Positions 7,955 through 16,354 of a stretch of DNA of 64,000 nt are shown in pieces. Source of the stretch: LMUY01 sp965199165 (GTDB lineage Bacteria > Pseudomonadota > Alphaproteobacteria > Acetobacterales > Acetobacteraceae); contig OZ240681.1 of NCBI GenBank assembly GCA_965199165.1, forward strand, positions 1,674,001 to 1,738,000. The letters are read 5' to 3'. The notes beneath the pieces are model-generated. The model was not told the origin of the DNA. It ran no database searches and saw only the letters and a list, made by a program, of their open reading frames with translations. Position 1 is the first letter of the stretch; every line of letters begins with the position of its first letter. Both the position numbers and the translations under genes were made by a program.

Positions 7955-9117
7955 GCGGCCTGCTGGGCCGCCAGCCGTGCGAGGAAGGCGTCGCAGGCGT
8001 CCAGCTGGCTCGCGGCGATCCACTCGTCCGGCGTGTGCGCCTGTGCGATGTCGCCCGGGCCGCAGACGATCGACGGGATGCCGGCCGCCTCGTACAGCCC
8101 GGCCTCCGTGCCATAGCTGACGTAGCCCGCGCTGTTGGCGCCGGTCAGCTGCCGTACCAGCCCGGCCAATGCGTGGTCCGGGTCGAGCGAGAGGCCGGGC
8201 AGCCAATCGGTGACCGCGACGGTGAAGCCGGTGCGGGGATCGACCGCGTGCATGGCCGGCTCGATCGCGCTGGCGAGTTGGGCCTGCAGCCGCGCCACCG
8301 CCGCATGCTGGTCGTCGCCGGGCACCACCCGCCACTCCATGCGGAAGCTGGCGAGTTCGGGAATGATGTTGAGGATGGTGCCGCCGGACAGCAGGCCGAC
8401 ATGCACGGTGGTGTGCGGCGGTTCGAAGCCGGGCGCGAACGGCCCTTCCGCCGCCATGCGCCGCTGTTCCGCGGCGATCCACGCCACCGCCTCCGCCGCC
8501 GCATGCACGGCGTTCACCCCGCGCGCGGGCACGGAGGAATGACCGGCCCGGCCGCGCACCGTGACGGTGGCGGCGAGCCGGCCCTTGTGTCCGAGCACGG
8601 GCTGCATGCTGGTCGGCTCGCCCACGATGCACATCGAGGGCCGCTCCCCCGACTCCGCCAGGTCGACGATCAGCCGCCGGGCGCCGCCGCAATCCACCTC
8701 CTCGTCGTAGGAGATGAACAGGTGGACCGGGCGGCGCAGCCCGGCGGCCTGGAAATGCGGTACGGCCGCGAGGCAGCAGGCGACGAAGCCCTTCATGTCC
8801 GCCGCACCGCGCGCCAGGAGCCGGCCGTCTTTCGCGCGCAGGCGGAACGGGTCCCCGCTCCAGGCCTGGCCGTCCACCGGCACCGTGTCCACGTGGCCCG
8901 ACAAGGCGATGCCGCCTGCGCCGCGCGGCCCGATCACCGCATGCAGGTTGGCCCGCTCCCCAGTGGCGTCGTGGCTGAGGCGGTATGGTACGCCCAGCCC
9001 GTCGAGGTAGGCCCGCACCCAGTCAATCAGCGGGAGGTTGGAGTTGCGGGACGTCGTATCGAACGCGACCAGCCGCTCGAGGATCTCGGTGCTGCTCAGG
9101 CGGGGGAGGTCGGCCAT
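7951..9117 (-). CDS. argE: Acetylornithine deacetylase-type M20 peptidase
   Basis: A 388-residue di-zinc M20 hydrolase. It shows the metal/catalytic motifs GHVDTVPVD (about 71-79), GAADMKGF (about 105-112) and the Glu pair in YDEEVDCGG (about 137-145), followed by the dimerisation lid with GRAGHSSVPARGVNA. Sequence around these motifs resembles ArgE rather than DapE, hence the symbol, but the role may be catabolic because its partner is an aspartoacylase-like gene and no other arg gene is near. The start at 9117 is preceded in frame by non-conserved sequence reaching 9216 that overlaps the Fic gene, so I did not use it. Confidence 0.82.
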   Translation of the reverse strand: MADLPRLSSTEILERLVAFDTTSRNSNLPLIDWVRAYLDGLGVPYRLSHDATGERANLHAVIGPRGAGGIALSGHVDTVPVDGQAWSGDPFRLRAKDGRLLARGAADMKGFVACCLAAVPHFQAAGLRRPVHLFISYDEEVDCGGARRLIVDLAESGERPSMCIVGEPTSMQPVLGHKGRLAATVTVRGRAGHSSVPARGVNAVHAAAEAVAWIAAEQRRMAAEGPFAPGFEPPHTTVHVGLLSGGTILNIIPELASFRMEWRVVPGDDQHAAVARLQAQLASAIEPAMHAVDPRTGFTVAVTDWLPGLSLDPDHALAGLVRQLTGANSAGYVSYGTEAGLYEAAGIPSIVCGPGDIAQAHTPDEWIAASQLDACDAFLARLAAQQAA

Positions 9118-9166
9118 GGCGGTTATCCTATACGGGCCGTGTCCGGCGGCAACGGGTGCATAGGTC

Positions 9167-9877
9167 CTATAATACCGCCCGGCCTTCCGCGATGTTGATG
9201 AGCTGCGGCATCGCATAGACCGCAGCCCTTCGCCCCAGCCCTTCGCGGACGATTTTGATCAATCCACTGGCGTCCAACTGCCGCAGCGTTCCATTGGCGG
9301 TGATGCGGTTGTTGAACGCCGCCAAACGAGCAAAATCAGGCCCCGAGATGATCGGCCGCATGAAGAACACGTCCACGGCCGCAGCAGCGTATTGTGAGTG
9401 CGTCAGTTCGACGAAACGCCGCCGCATGTCTTCGTACAAGTCCCGAATGGCGCGAACCTTGCCGAGGTTGGCTTCGGCCTGTGACGTCACGGCCATGGCG
9501 AAGAAATCGACCCAGCCGCTCCACCCTGACGTCGCGGTCACGGCCAATAGCGCATCGTAGTATTCGTTGCGCTTGGCTTCCAAGTAGTCCGAGAGGTAGA
9601 ACATCGGCCGGGACAGCGCTTTGCGTTGATAAAGCAGGAGCGGGACCAGCATCCGCCCGATGCGTCCGTTGCCATCGTTGAAAGGGTGGAGGATCTCGAA
9701 CTGCGCGTGGGCGATGGCGGCTTGGACGATTGGGTCGTCATCGGTCGAATGAATGTATCGTTCCCAGCCATCGAGCGCATCCTGTAGCTGCAACGGTGAA
9801 GGCGGAACGAAGCGGGCGCGAGAGTTGTACCCATCATAACGCCGGTTGTGAAAGCCAGAGCTTCTATTGGTGGTCAT
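9167..9877 (-). CDS. Fic family protein, N-terminally shortened
   Basis: A 236-residue protein with an intact Fic core: HPFNDGNGRIGR (residues about 64-75) matches HxFx(D/E)GN(G/K)Rxx R, the AMP-transferase motif, and a C-terminal winged-helix-like segment (NNRITANGTLRQLDASGLIK) follows. The FVPPSPLQL segment that normally sits deep inside such proteins begins at residue 23, so the usual N-terminal 100 or more residues, including the inhibitory (S/T)xxxE(G/N) helix, are missing. Ten codons upstream in the same frame there is a TGA (9905-9907), and the region between reads KLRARYTYC, possibly a remnant. It begins 42 bp after the ABC-F stop and has no clear ribosome-binding site. Either a dead fragment or an unrestrained Fic. 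Confidence 0.75.
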   Translation of the reverse strand: MTTNRSSGFHNRRYDGYNSRARFVPPSPLQLQDALDGWERYIHSTDDDPIVQAAIAHAQFEILHPFNDGNGRIGRMLVPLLLYQRKALSRPMFYLSDYLEAKRNEYYDALLAVTATSGWSGWVDFFAMAVTSQAEANLGKVRAIRDLYEDMRRRFVELTHSQYAAAAVDVFFMRPIISGPDFARLAAFNNRITANGTLRQLDASGLIKIVREGLGRRAAVYAMPQLINIAEGRAVL

Positions 9878-9918
9878 GCAATAGGTGTAACGAGCTCTCA
9901 GCTTTCAAATGCGACCCC

Positions 9919-11775
9919 TCAGCCGACTGCCAACGCCTCCTCCGCCTCAAGCCACGCGGTTTCTGCGGCTTCCGTTTCCCGGGCGATCACGGCCAGGCGG
10001 GTTTGAGCCGCCGTGACATCGGCCGTGCGTCCGAGCGCATACAGCGCGGGGTCGGCGAGCCTCGCCTCCAGCTGCGCCCGTTCGGCCGACAGCCGGGCGA
10101 GAGCGGCTTCGGCATCGCGGGCCTGCTTGCGCAGCGGGGCGGACTGCACCCGCGCCTGGGCCCGGTCGCGCCGGTCGTCCCGCCGGGTCGGCGCCTCGGC
10201 GCGTACCGGCCGGGCGCGCTCCACCAGCAGGCCGCGGTAATCGTCCAGGTCGCCGTCATAGGGTTTGGCCGTGCCGTCCGCCACCAGCCACAGCCGGTCC
10301 GCCACGAGTTCGACCAGATGCGGGTCGTGGGTGATCAGCAACACCGCGCCGCCGAACTCTGCCAAGGCGCGGACCAGCGCGTCGCGGGCATCGATGTCCA
10401 GGTGGTTGGTCGGCTCGTCCAGGATCAGCAGTTGCGGGGCGTCGCGCGTGGCCAGCGCCAGCAACAGCCGCGCCCGCTCCCCGCCCGAGAGCTGCGCCGT
10501 AGGCGTGTCGGCACGGTCGGCGTCCAGGCCGAACCGCGCCAGTTGCGCCCGCACCGCCGGCGGCAGCGCGCGGGGCATGGCGCGTGCCATGTGGTGGACC
10601 GGCGTCTCGGCCGGGATCAGTTCCTCCGCCTGGTGCTGGGCGAAATAGCCGACGCGCAGCCGGGCGTTGCGGCGGACCTCGCCCGCCAGCGGGTCCAGCC
10701 GCCCGGCGAGGAGCTTGGCCAACGTGCTCTTGCCGTTGCCGTTGGCGCCGAGCAGGGCGATCCGGTCCTCCATGTCCACCCGCAGGTTGACGCCGCGCAA
10801 CACCACCCGCCCGTCATAGCCGGCGTCCACCCGGTCAAGCTGCAGGACCGGCGGCGCCAGCATCTGCGGTTCCGGGAAGGCGAAGCGGGTGGCGCTGTCC
10901 TCGACCACGCTCTCGATCATCGGCAGTCGCTCCAGCGCCTTCAGGCGGGATTGGGCCTGGCGCGCCTTGGTGGCCTTCGCGCGGAAGCGGTCGACGAAGG
11001 CTTGCATGTGGGCGCGCTGGGCGGCGATGCGCTCGGCGGCGCGGGCCTGCTGCATCGCCTGCTCGGTGCGGATGCGGATGAACTCGGTGTAGCCGCCCGG
11101 CGTCAGCGACAGGCGGCGCTGGTCCAGGTGGGCGATGGCCTCTACGGCGCGGTCCAGCAGGCCGCGGTCATGGCTGACGATCAGGCAGGCGCCGGGAAAG
11201 CGGGCGATCCAGCCCTCCAGCCACATCGTCGCCTCGAGATCGAGGTGGTTGGTCGGCTCGTCCAGCAGCAGGAGGTCGGGCGCGGCGAACAACGCCGTCG
11301 CCAGCGCCACCCGCATGCGCCAGCCCCCGCTGAACTCGGCCACCGCGCGGCCCTGGGCGGCCGTGTCGAAGCCGAGGCCGGCGAGGATGGACGCCGCGCG
11401 CGCCGGTGCGGCGTCGGCCCCGATGGCGCGGAGGCGTTCGTGGATTTCCGCCAGCCGCCCCGGCGCTGCGGTTGCGCTCTCCGCCAGGAGGGACAGGCGC
11501 TCCGGGTCGCCCTCCAACACCGTGTCGAGCAAGGTCGCCGGGCCGGACGGCGCCTCCTGCCGAACCTGCGCCATGCGTGCGCCCGCAGCCAGGTGGATGG
11601 AGCCGCCGTCGAGCCCGATCTCCCCGGCGATGGCGCGCAACAGGGTGGATTTGCCGGTGCCGTTGCGCCCCACCAGGCCAATGCGACGGCCCGCATCCAC
11701 GCGCAGCGATGCGTGGTCCAGCAATGGCCGGCCGGCCATCCGCAGGGAGGCCGCGTCGATGAAGAGCAGGCTCAT
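9919..11775 (-). CDS. ABC-F family ATPase (Uup/YheS type)
   Basis: A 618-residue soluble protein with two ABC domains and no membrane segments. Domain 1 has Walker A GRNGTGKS (37-44), signature FSGGWRMR and LLLLDEPTNHLD. Domain 2 has GANGNGKST (about 333), LSGGERARLL and LLILDEPTNHLD. The linker between them is basic and helical (RIAAQRAHMQAFVDRFRAKATKARQAQ), the P-site tRNA interaction motif region of ABC-F factors. The C-terminal coiled coil (AEAALARLSAERAQLEARL) is typical of YheS/Uup. Such proteins act on ribosomes during stalled or difficult translation. Drug resistance is not implied. The truncated Fic gene lies directly downstream. Confidence 0.93.
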   Translation of the reverse strand: MSLLFIDAASLRMAGRPLLDHASLRVDAGRRIGLVGRNGTGKSTLLRAIAGEIGLDGGSIHLAAGARMAQVRQEAPSGPATLLDTVLEGDPERLSLLAESATAAPGRLAEIHERLRAIGADAAPARAASILAGLGFDTAAQGRAVAEFSGGWRMRVALATALFAAPDLLLLDEPTNHLDLEATMWLEGWIARFPGACLIVSHDRGLLDRAVEAIAHLDQRRLSLTPGGYTEFIRIRTEQAMQQARAAERIAAQRAHMQAFVDRFRAKATKARQAQSRLKALERLPMIESVVEDSATRFAFPEPQMLAPPVLQLDRVDAGYDGRVVLRGVNLRVDMEDRIALLGANGNGKSTLAKLLAGRLDPLAGEVRRNARLRVGYFAQHQAEELIPAETPVHHMARAMPRALPPAVRAQLARFGLDADRADTPTAQLSGGERARLLLALATRDAPQLLILDEPTNHLDIDARDALVRALAEFGGAVLLITHDPHLVELVADRLWLVADGTAKPYDGDLDDYRGLLVERARPVRAEAPTRRDDRRDRAQARVQSAPLRKQARDAEAALARLSAERAQLEARLADPALYALGRTADVTAAQTRLAVIARETEAAETAWLEAEEALAVG

Positions 11776-11807
11776 GCAGACGATCTAGTCTGCACGGCGG
11801 TCGGCTG

Positions 11808-12320
11808 CTAGCGCGGTGGGCCCTTCAGCACCCGCAGCACGGCATCCACCGTCAGGCCATAGGCGACGTGGCCCAGGAAACCCCGGCTATGCGCCTGCCA
11901 GGGATACCGGTTCGGCGGCCCCGCCAGGCCCAGCTTGGAACTGGCCCATTCGTCCTCGACCGCCCAGGTGGTCACGCCGAACGCGAAGCCGCGCCCAGCG
12001 GTCAGCCAGCCCAGCCGGTCCCGCAAGGCGCCGAGCAGGGCAGCCGGAACGATCCCGATGGCGTATTTGACCCCGAGGCCGAGGGTGTTGTGCTCGGGGT
12101 GGGCCAACTCCATGCCGGCAGCCTTGGCCGCGCGGTCTGCGACGACATGCGCGGCATCGAGCCCGTCCAGCCGGGCGGCGAGTGTCGCGTCCCGGGTTGT
12201 CTTGCTTTCGCGGGCGGCAAGATACTTATCGACCTCGTGCAGCGCCCAAACGCCGGCCGCGCCTGCGATCGCCCCGCGCACCAACCCGCCGAGAATGCTG
12301 TCGCCCGCCCGGTCCGCCAT
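11808..12320 (-). CDS. Hypothetical membrane-associated protein, 170 aa
   Basis: Not recognised with confidence. The protein has three or four moderately hydrophobic, glycine/alanine-rich segments (GGLVRGAIAGAAGVWALHEV, GLGVKYAIGIVPAALLGAL, GRGFAFGVTTWAV, GFLGHVAYGLTVDAVLRVL), consistent with a small inner-membrane protein. A conserved-looking NRYPWQAHSRGFLGH segment lies before the last helix. I chose the ATG at 12320 with a GGGGG stretch upstream. It is 32 bp upstream of the ABC-F start region on the same strand, so both may share a transcript, and it is divergent from ndk. Confidence 0.65.
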   Translation of the reverse strand: MADRAGDSILGGLVRGAIAGAAGVWALHEVDKYLAARESKTTRDATLAARLDGLDAAHVVADRAAKAAGMELAHPEHNTLGLGVKYAIGIVPAALLGALRDRLGWLTAGRGFAFGVTTWAVEDEWASSKLGLAGPPNRYPWQAHSRGFLGHVAYGLTVDAVLRVLKGPPR

Positions 12321-12435
12321 GTGCCGCCCCCTTGCCGTCTGCACGCCCAACGTGCCCCGGCGCAGCCCGGTTCCGGCCTTGCCCGCCCTTTCCGCGCAGG
12401 CTAAAGCCGCCCGAATTGAAGCAGGGCAGGCTCAC

Positions 12436-12858
12436 ATGGCGCTCGAGCGCACGTTTTCGATCATCAAGCCGGATGCGACGCGGCGGAACATCACCGGTAA
12501 GGTACTGGCCACGCTGGAGGGGGCCGGGTTGCGCGTGGTGGCACAGAAGCGCATCCGCATGACGAAGCAGCAGGCGGAAGAGTTCTACGGCGTCCACAAG
12601 GCGCGGCCGTTCTTCGCCGGGCTGGTCGGCTTCATGACCTCCGGCCCGGTCGTGGTGCAGGTGCTGGAGGGCGAGGACGCGATCGCGCTGAACCGGCGGA
12701 TCATGGGCGCTACCGACCCGAAGAAGGCCGAGCCCGGCACGGTGCGGGCGCTGTTCGCCGAGGATATCGAGGCAAACACGGTGCACGGGTCGGACTCGCC
12801 GGAGGCGGCGAAGCAGGAGATCGCGTTCTTCTTCCCTGAGCCTGAGATCGTCGGCTGA
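12436..12858 (+). CDS. ndk: Nucleoside diphosphate kinase
   Basis: A 140-residue protein of exactly the expected family length. It begins MALERTFSIIKPDA, the conserved nucleotide-site opening with the KPDA motif at residues 11-14, and has the phosphohistidine site NTVHGSDSPE near the C-terminus (His at about 117). It transfers the terminal phosphate between nucleoside triphosphates and diphosphates in the cytoplasm. The ATG at 12436 follows an AGGGCAGG stretch. The upstream frame is open but overlaps the divergent gene and is not conserved. Confidence 0.97.
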   Translation: MALERTFSIIKPDATRRNITGKVLATLEGAGLRVVAQKRIRMTKQQAEEFYGVHKARPFFAGLVGFMTSGPVVVQVLEGEDAIALNRRIMGATDPKKAEPGTVRALFAEDIEANTVHGSDSPEAAKQEIAFFFPEPEIVG

Positions 12859-12890
12859 TCCGCACGGCCGGCCGCCGCTGGGCCGCCGCG

Positions 12891-13253
12891 TTGGCGGTCG
12901 CGGCCGTGGCCGGCTGTGCCGCGCCCGCGGTGCAGCAGGCCACCGCGCCGACGCCGGCGGCACCCGAGGGGATCGACGGCCGTTACCGCGGGATCGCCCG
13001 GCTGACCCGTGCGACCATCGCCGGCTGTCCCCGCAGCGGCAGCCGCATCGTCACGATCGAGGGCAACGCCCTGTCGCTCAACTATCGCGGCCCGCGGGCG
13101 TCCTACGCGCTGGCGGCCGTGGTGGGGCCGGACGGCAGCGTCCACGGCAGCGATGGGGCCGGCACGATCGAGGGCCAGATCAGCGGCCGCCACCTGGATG
13201 TCACCGTGTCGTCGCAATACTGCGAGCTGCGGTACGCGCTGGACCGGATTTAG
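12891..13253 (+). CDS. Small lipoprotein, 120 aa or slightly longer
   Basis: A small exported protein with a lipobox-like VAGC. The first standard start codon is a TTG at 12891, but that leaves a signal peptide with no positive charge. Reading the same frame upstream gives IRTAGRRWAAALAVAAVAGC, an ideal lipoprotein signal, opened by a CTG at 12855 that overlaps the ndk stop. A non-canonical start coupled to ndk is therefore likely. The mature domain (about 100 residues, two or three Cys, predicted beta-rich: YRGIARL, SRIVTIEGNALSLNYRG, HLDVTVSSQYCELRY) is unrecognised. Confidence 0.65.
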   Translation: MAVAAVAGCAAPAVQQATAPTPAAPEGIDGRYRGIARLTRATIAGCPRSGSRIVTIEGNALSLNYRGPRASYALAAVVGPDGSVHGSDGAGTIEGQISGRHLDVTVSSQYCELRYALDRI

Positions 13254-13352
13254 GCAGGAGGTTGGCAGCCCCCGACCTACCAGCCGCTCACCGCCCAGGG
13301 ATGGCGGACGCGCCGGCGCCTCAGAGCCCGCATCCGCTTTCGCGGACACGGG

Positions 13353-13925
13353 CTACGCCTGCTCGACGGCGTCTGCCGTGAGTTCAACGTCGGCGTAGAT
13401 TTCGGCAAGCGGGATGTCCAGGCCGATCTCGGGCATCTGCAACATGCCGTCCGCGAGCATGGTCTCAGCCACCCAATCGTCGCCCTTGCGACTGAAGGCG
13501 ATGGCGCCGGCATGGGTCTGCTGGAGGATCACGTAGCGCTGGACCGAGGGTGTGGAGCGATACTCGGCGTTCTTTAACACGAGATCGTCATGTGCAGTGC
13601 CTTCGCTCAGGACTTCGAAGATCACCACCGGGTCCGTTGCCACTGTCGTCCGAGGCGGCACGGGCCTACGGACGACGAACGCCTCCGGGTAGCGAATGCG
13701 GCTCGCGACCTCGATCTTCAAGTCACCGCCGTAGGCTTGGCATGGCTTGCCGCGGAGCCTGCCGCCAAGTGCGATGATGAGGTTGCGCTGGATGGCGGCG
13801 TGAGCGGCGGTGCCACCAGCCATTGCCACGGGCTTGACGCCATCGAACTCATACCGCGCTTCCTGCCGTTCCTCCCAAGCGAGGAACTGCGACACGGTCA
13901 TGGGCTTGCGGAGGATGACGTTCAT
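13353..13925 (-). CDS. Uma2 family (DUF820) putative endonuclease
   Basis: A 190-residue protein of the Uma2/DUF820 family, which has a PD-(D/E)XK nuclease-like fold. The family opening MTVSQFLAWEERQEARYEFDGVKPV is present at about residue 8, with the acidic GGDLKIEV (D-x-K-like) and PVVIFEVLSEGTAHDD (catalytic E) segments in order. These genes occur in many copies in cyanobacteria and scattered copies in alphaproteobacteria; their biological role is unsettled. The start at 13925 is preceded by AAAGGTG. It stands alone, convergent with the small lipoprotein. Confidence 0.85.
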   Translation of the reverse strand: MNVILRKPMTVSQFLAWEERQEARYEFDGVKPVAMAGGTAAHAAIQRNLIIALGGRLRGKPCQAYGGDLKIEVASRIRYPEAFVVRRPVPPRTTVATDPVVIFEVLSEGTAHDDLVLKNAEYRSTPSVQRYVILQQTHAGAIAFSRKGDDWVAETMLADGMLQMPEIGLDIPLAEIYADVELTADAVEQA

Positions 13926-14010
13926 TCCGGCACCTTTCACCAAGGCCGCCGGCAGCATACCGTGTGCTTCCGGTCCCTGGCGAGGGCGACCGCATCATGG
14001 GGTCTGCAGG

Positions 14011-14901
14011 ATGATCATCGACAACCAGGCCCAGGTCACCCAGGCCGTGCTCGAAGCCATGGACGGTGCCACCGATCCGCGGCTGCGCGAGGTCATGGCC
14101 AGCCTGGTGCGCCACCTGCACGCCTTTGTCCGCGAAACCAGGCTGACGGAGCGGGAGTGGGAGCAGGGCGTGGCCTTCCTCAACCGCATCGGCCAGGCGA
14201 CGCATGACCTGCACAACGAGGGCATCCTGTTTTCGGACACCGTCGGCGTCTCCACCCTGGTCTGCCTGCTGAACAACGGCGACCACGGGGCCACCGAGAA
14301 CGCGTCCGCCCTGCTCGGCCCGTTCTGGCGGCTCGGCGCGCCGGAGACGGCCAACGGCGCCAGCATCGTCCGCTCCGAGACGGACGGCCCGCCGCTCTTC
14401 ACCACCTGCCGCATCACCGATCCGGCGGGGGCGCCGCTGCCGGGGGTGGAGGTGCACATCTGGCACTCCTCCCCACGCGGCTTCTACGAGAACCAGGACC
14501 CGGGACAGGCGCCGATGAACCTGCGCGGCATCTTCCACACCGATGCCGAGGGCCGCTTCGCCTTCCGCTCGGTCCGCCCCGCCGGCTACCCGGTGCCGAC
14601 CGACGGCCCGGTGGGGGATATGCTGCGCGCCCAGCACCGCCATCCGTATCGCCCGGCGCACCTGCACATCCTGGCGCACACGCCGGGCTACAAGACGCTG
14701 ATCACCCAAATCTTCGTCGACGACGACGAGCACCTGGACAGCGACGTGGTGTTCGGCGTCACCCGGACGCTGATCGGCGATTACCGGCGGCATGACGACG
14801 CCGCACCGGCCTCAGACGTGACCGGGCCGTGGTACAGCCTCGACTACGTCTTCGTCATGGAGCCGGGGGAGTCCGTGCTGCCAGCGCCGCCGATCAAGTA
14901 G
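14011..14901 (+). CDS. Intradiol ring-cleavage dioxygenase (hydroxyquinol/catechol 1,2-dioxygenase type)
   Basis: A 296-residue non-haem Fe(III) enzyme. The N-terminal helical dimerisation domain (about 1-100) is that of catechol/hydroxyquinol 1,2-dioxygenases. The iron ligands are visible: Tyr in RGFYENQD, Tyr in PAGYPVPTDGPVG, and two His in PAHLHILA. It opens the aromatic ring between two hydroxylated carbons, giving a muconate or maleylacetate. The sequence around GPFWRLGAPE and PAHLHI resembles the hydroxyquinol branch, but the substrate is an inference. No maleylacetate reductase is adjacent. The next gene, a dicarboxylate carrier, is 102 bp downstream on the same strand. Confidence 0.88.
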   Translation: MIIDNQAQVTQAVLEAMDGATDPRLREVMASLVRHLHAFVRETRLTEREWEQGVAFLNRIGQATHDLHNEGILFSDTVGVSTLVCLLNNGDHGATENASALLGPFWRLGAPETANGASIVRSETDGPPLFTTCRITDPAGAPLPGVEVHIWHSSPRGFYENQDPGQAPMNLRGIFHTDAEGRFAFRSVRPAGYPVPTDGPVGDMLRAQHRHPYRPAHLHILAHTPGYKTLITQIFVDDDEHLDSDVVFGVTRTLIGDYRRHDDAAPASDVTGPWYSLDYVFVMEPGESVLPAPPIK

Positions 14902-15003
14902 TGGACGAACAAAGCAGTTTCGGCATGCCGACGTTCCGGCTATAGGCCGATGCCAGCAAGACCCTCGGCAAGAGCGGTCCGCCGCCCGGAGGAAATGAGG
15001 ACC

Positions 15004-16332
15004 ATGGCACACGCCGTGCTGCCCGCAGCCAAGACGCCGTTCTATCGCTCGCTCTACGCCCAGGTGCTGCTGGGCATCGTCCTCGCCGTCCTCGTCGGAA
15101 ACTTCTTTCCCGACTTCGCCATCGAGATGAAGCCGCTGGGCGATGGCTTCATCAAGCTGATCAAGATGATGATCGCGCTGGTGGTGTTCTGCACCGTGGT
15201 GTCCGGCATCTCCTCCATGGGCAGCATGAAGAAGGTCGGCCGCGTCGGCGGCAAGGCGCTGCTGTATTTCGAGATCGTCTCCACCTTCGCCCTGTTCCTC
15301 GGCATGGCGATCGGCAACATCCTGCAGCCCGGCGCCGGCTTCAACGCCGATCCGGCCAAGCTGGATGCCAAGGCGATCGCCCAGTATGCGGGCGCGGCGC
15401 AGCATCAGAGCATCGCCGACTTCCTGCTCAACATCATCCCGAACACCTTCGTCGACGCCTTTGCCAAGGGCGACATCCTGCCGGTGGTGCTGGTGTCGAT
15501 CCTGTTCGGCTACGCGCTCTCCGTCCTGGGGGAGCGCGCGCGCCCGATGCGCGAGGCGATCGACAGCGCCACGGGCGTGGTGTTCGCGGTGGTGAACCTG
15601 CTGATGCGCCTGGCGCCGGTCGGCGCCTTCGGTGCCATGGCGTTCACCGTCGGGCGCTACGGCATCTGGGCGCTCGGCCCGTTGCTGAAGCTGGTGGGCG
15701 TGTTCTACCTGACGAGCTTCATCTTCGTCGCCGTGATCCTCGGCATCATCTCCGCCGTCGCCGGCTTCAACGTCTTCAAGCTGCTGAACTACATCAAGGC
15801 GGAGATCCTGCTGACGCTCGGCACCTCCTCCTCCGACCCGGCGCTGCCGACGCTGATGGAGAAGCTGGAGCGCGCCGGCTGTTCTCGCCCGGTGGTGGGC
15901 CTGGTGGTGCCGACCGGCTACGTGTTCAACACCGACGGCACCAGCATCTACATGACGCTGGCCGCCCTGTTCGTGGCCCAGGCCACCAACACGCCGCTGA
16001 ACTACGAGCAGCAGCTGGCGCTGTTCGCGGTGGCGATCCTCACGTCCAAGGGTGCCAGCGGCGTCACCGGCGCCGGCTTCATCGCCTTGGTGGCGACGCT
16101 CGGCGTGGTGCCGTCCATCCCGCTGGCCGGCATGGCGCTGATCCTCGGCATCGACCGCTTCATGAGCGAGGCGCGGGCGCTGGTGAACATGATCGGCAAC
16201 GCCGTCGCCACGGTGGTGATGGCCGCCATGGAGGGCGAATTGGACCGCGACAAGCTGCGCATGGCGCTGAACGGCCAGCTGGAACAGGACCCATCCAGCC
16301 TGCCCGCCGCCGCGGTCGCCGCAGGGGAGTAG
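15004..16332 (+). CDS. dctA: DctA-type C4-dicarboxylate/cation symporter
   Basis: A 442-residue membrane carrier of the dicarboxylate/amino acid:cation symporter family. It shows the Ser-rich re-entrant loop LGTSSSDPALPTLMEKLE, the NTDGTSIYMTLAALFVAQ motif and the second loop SKGASGVTGAGFI, in the standard order, and about eight transmembrane segments. Succinate, fumarate and malate are the usual substrates. The start is between ATGs at 14995 and 15004; GGAGG is only 2 nt from the first and 11 nt from the second, so I prefer 15004. Location after a ring-cleavage enzyme fits use of aromatic and C4 acids. Confidence 0.93.
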   Translation: MAHAVLPAAKTPFYRSLYAQVLLGIVLAVLVGNFFPDFAIEMKPLGDGFIKLIKMMIALVVFCTVVSGISSMGSMKKVGRVGGKALLYFEIVSTFALFLGMAIGNILQPGAGFNADPAKLDAKAIAQYAGAAQHQSIADFLLNIIPNTFVDAFAKGDILPVVLVSILFGYALSVLGERARPMREAIDSATGVVFAVVNLLMRLAPVGAFGAMAFTVGRYGIWALGPLLKLVGVFYLTSFIFVAVILGIISAVAGFNVFKLLNYIKAEILLTLGTSSSDPALPTLMEKLERAGCSRPVVGLVVPTGYVFNTDGTSIYMTLAALFVAQATNTPLNYEQQLALFAVAILTSKGASGVTGAGFIALVATLGVVPSIPLAGMALILGIDRFMSEARALVNMIGNAVATVVMAAMEGELDRDKLRMALNGQLEQDPSSLPAAAVAAGE

Positions 16333-16354
16333 CGCAGAGCATCCCACGGGGCCG

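Noticed and set aside
7010..8692. A 560-residue protein in this frame
   Set aside because: Its first half is argE read in the wrong frame; the ATGA overlap at 7951-7954 marks the true start.
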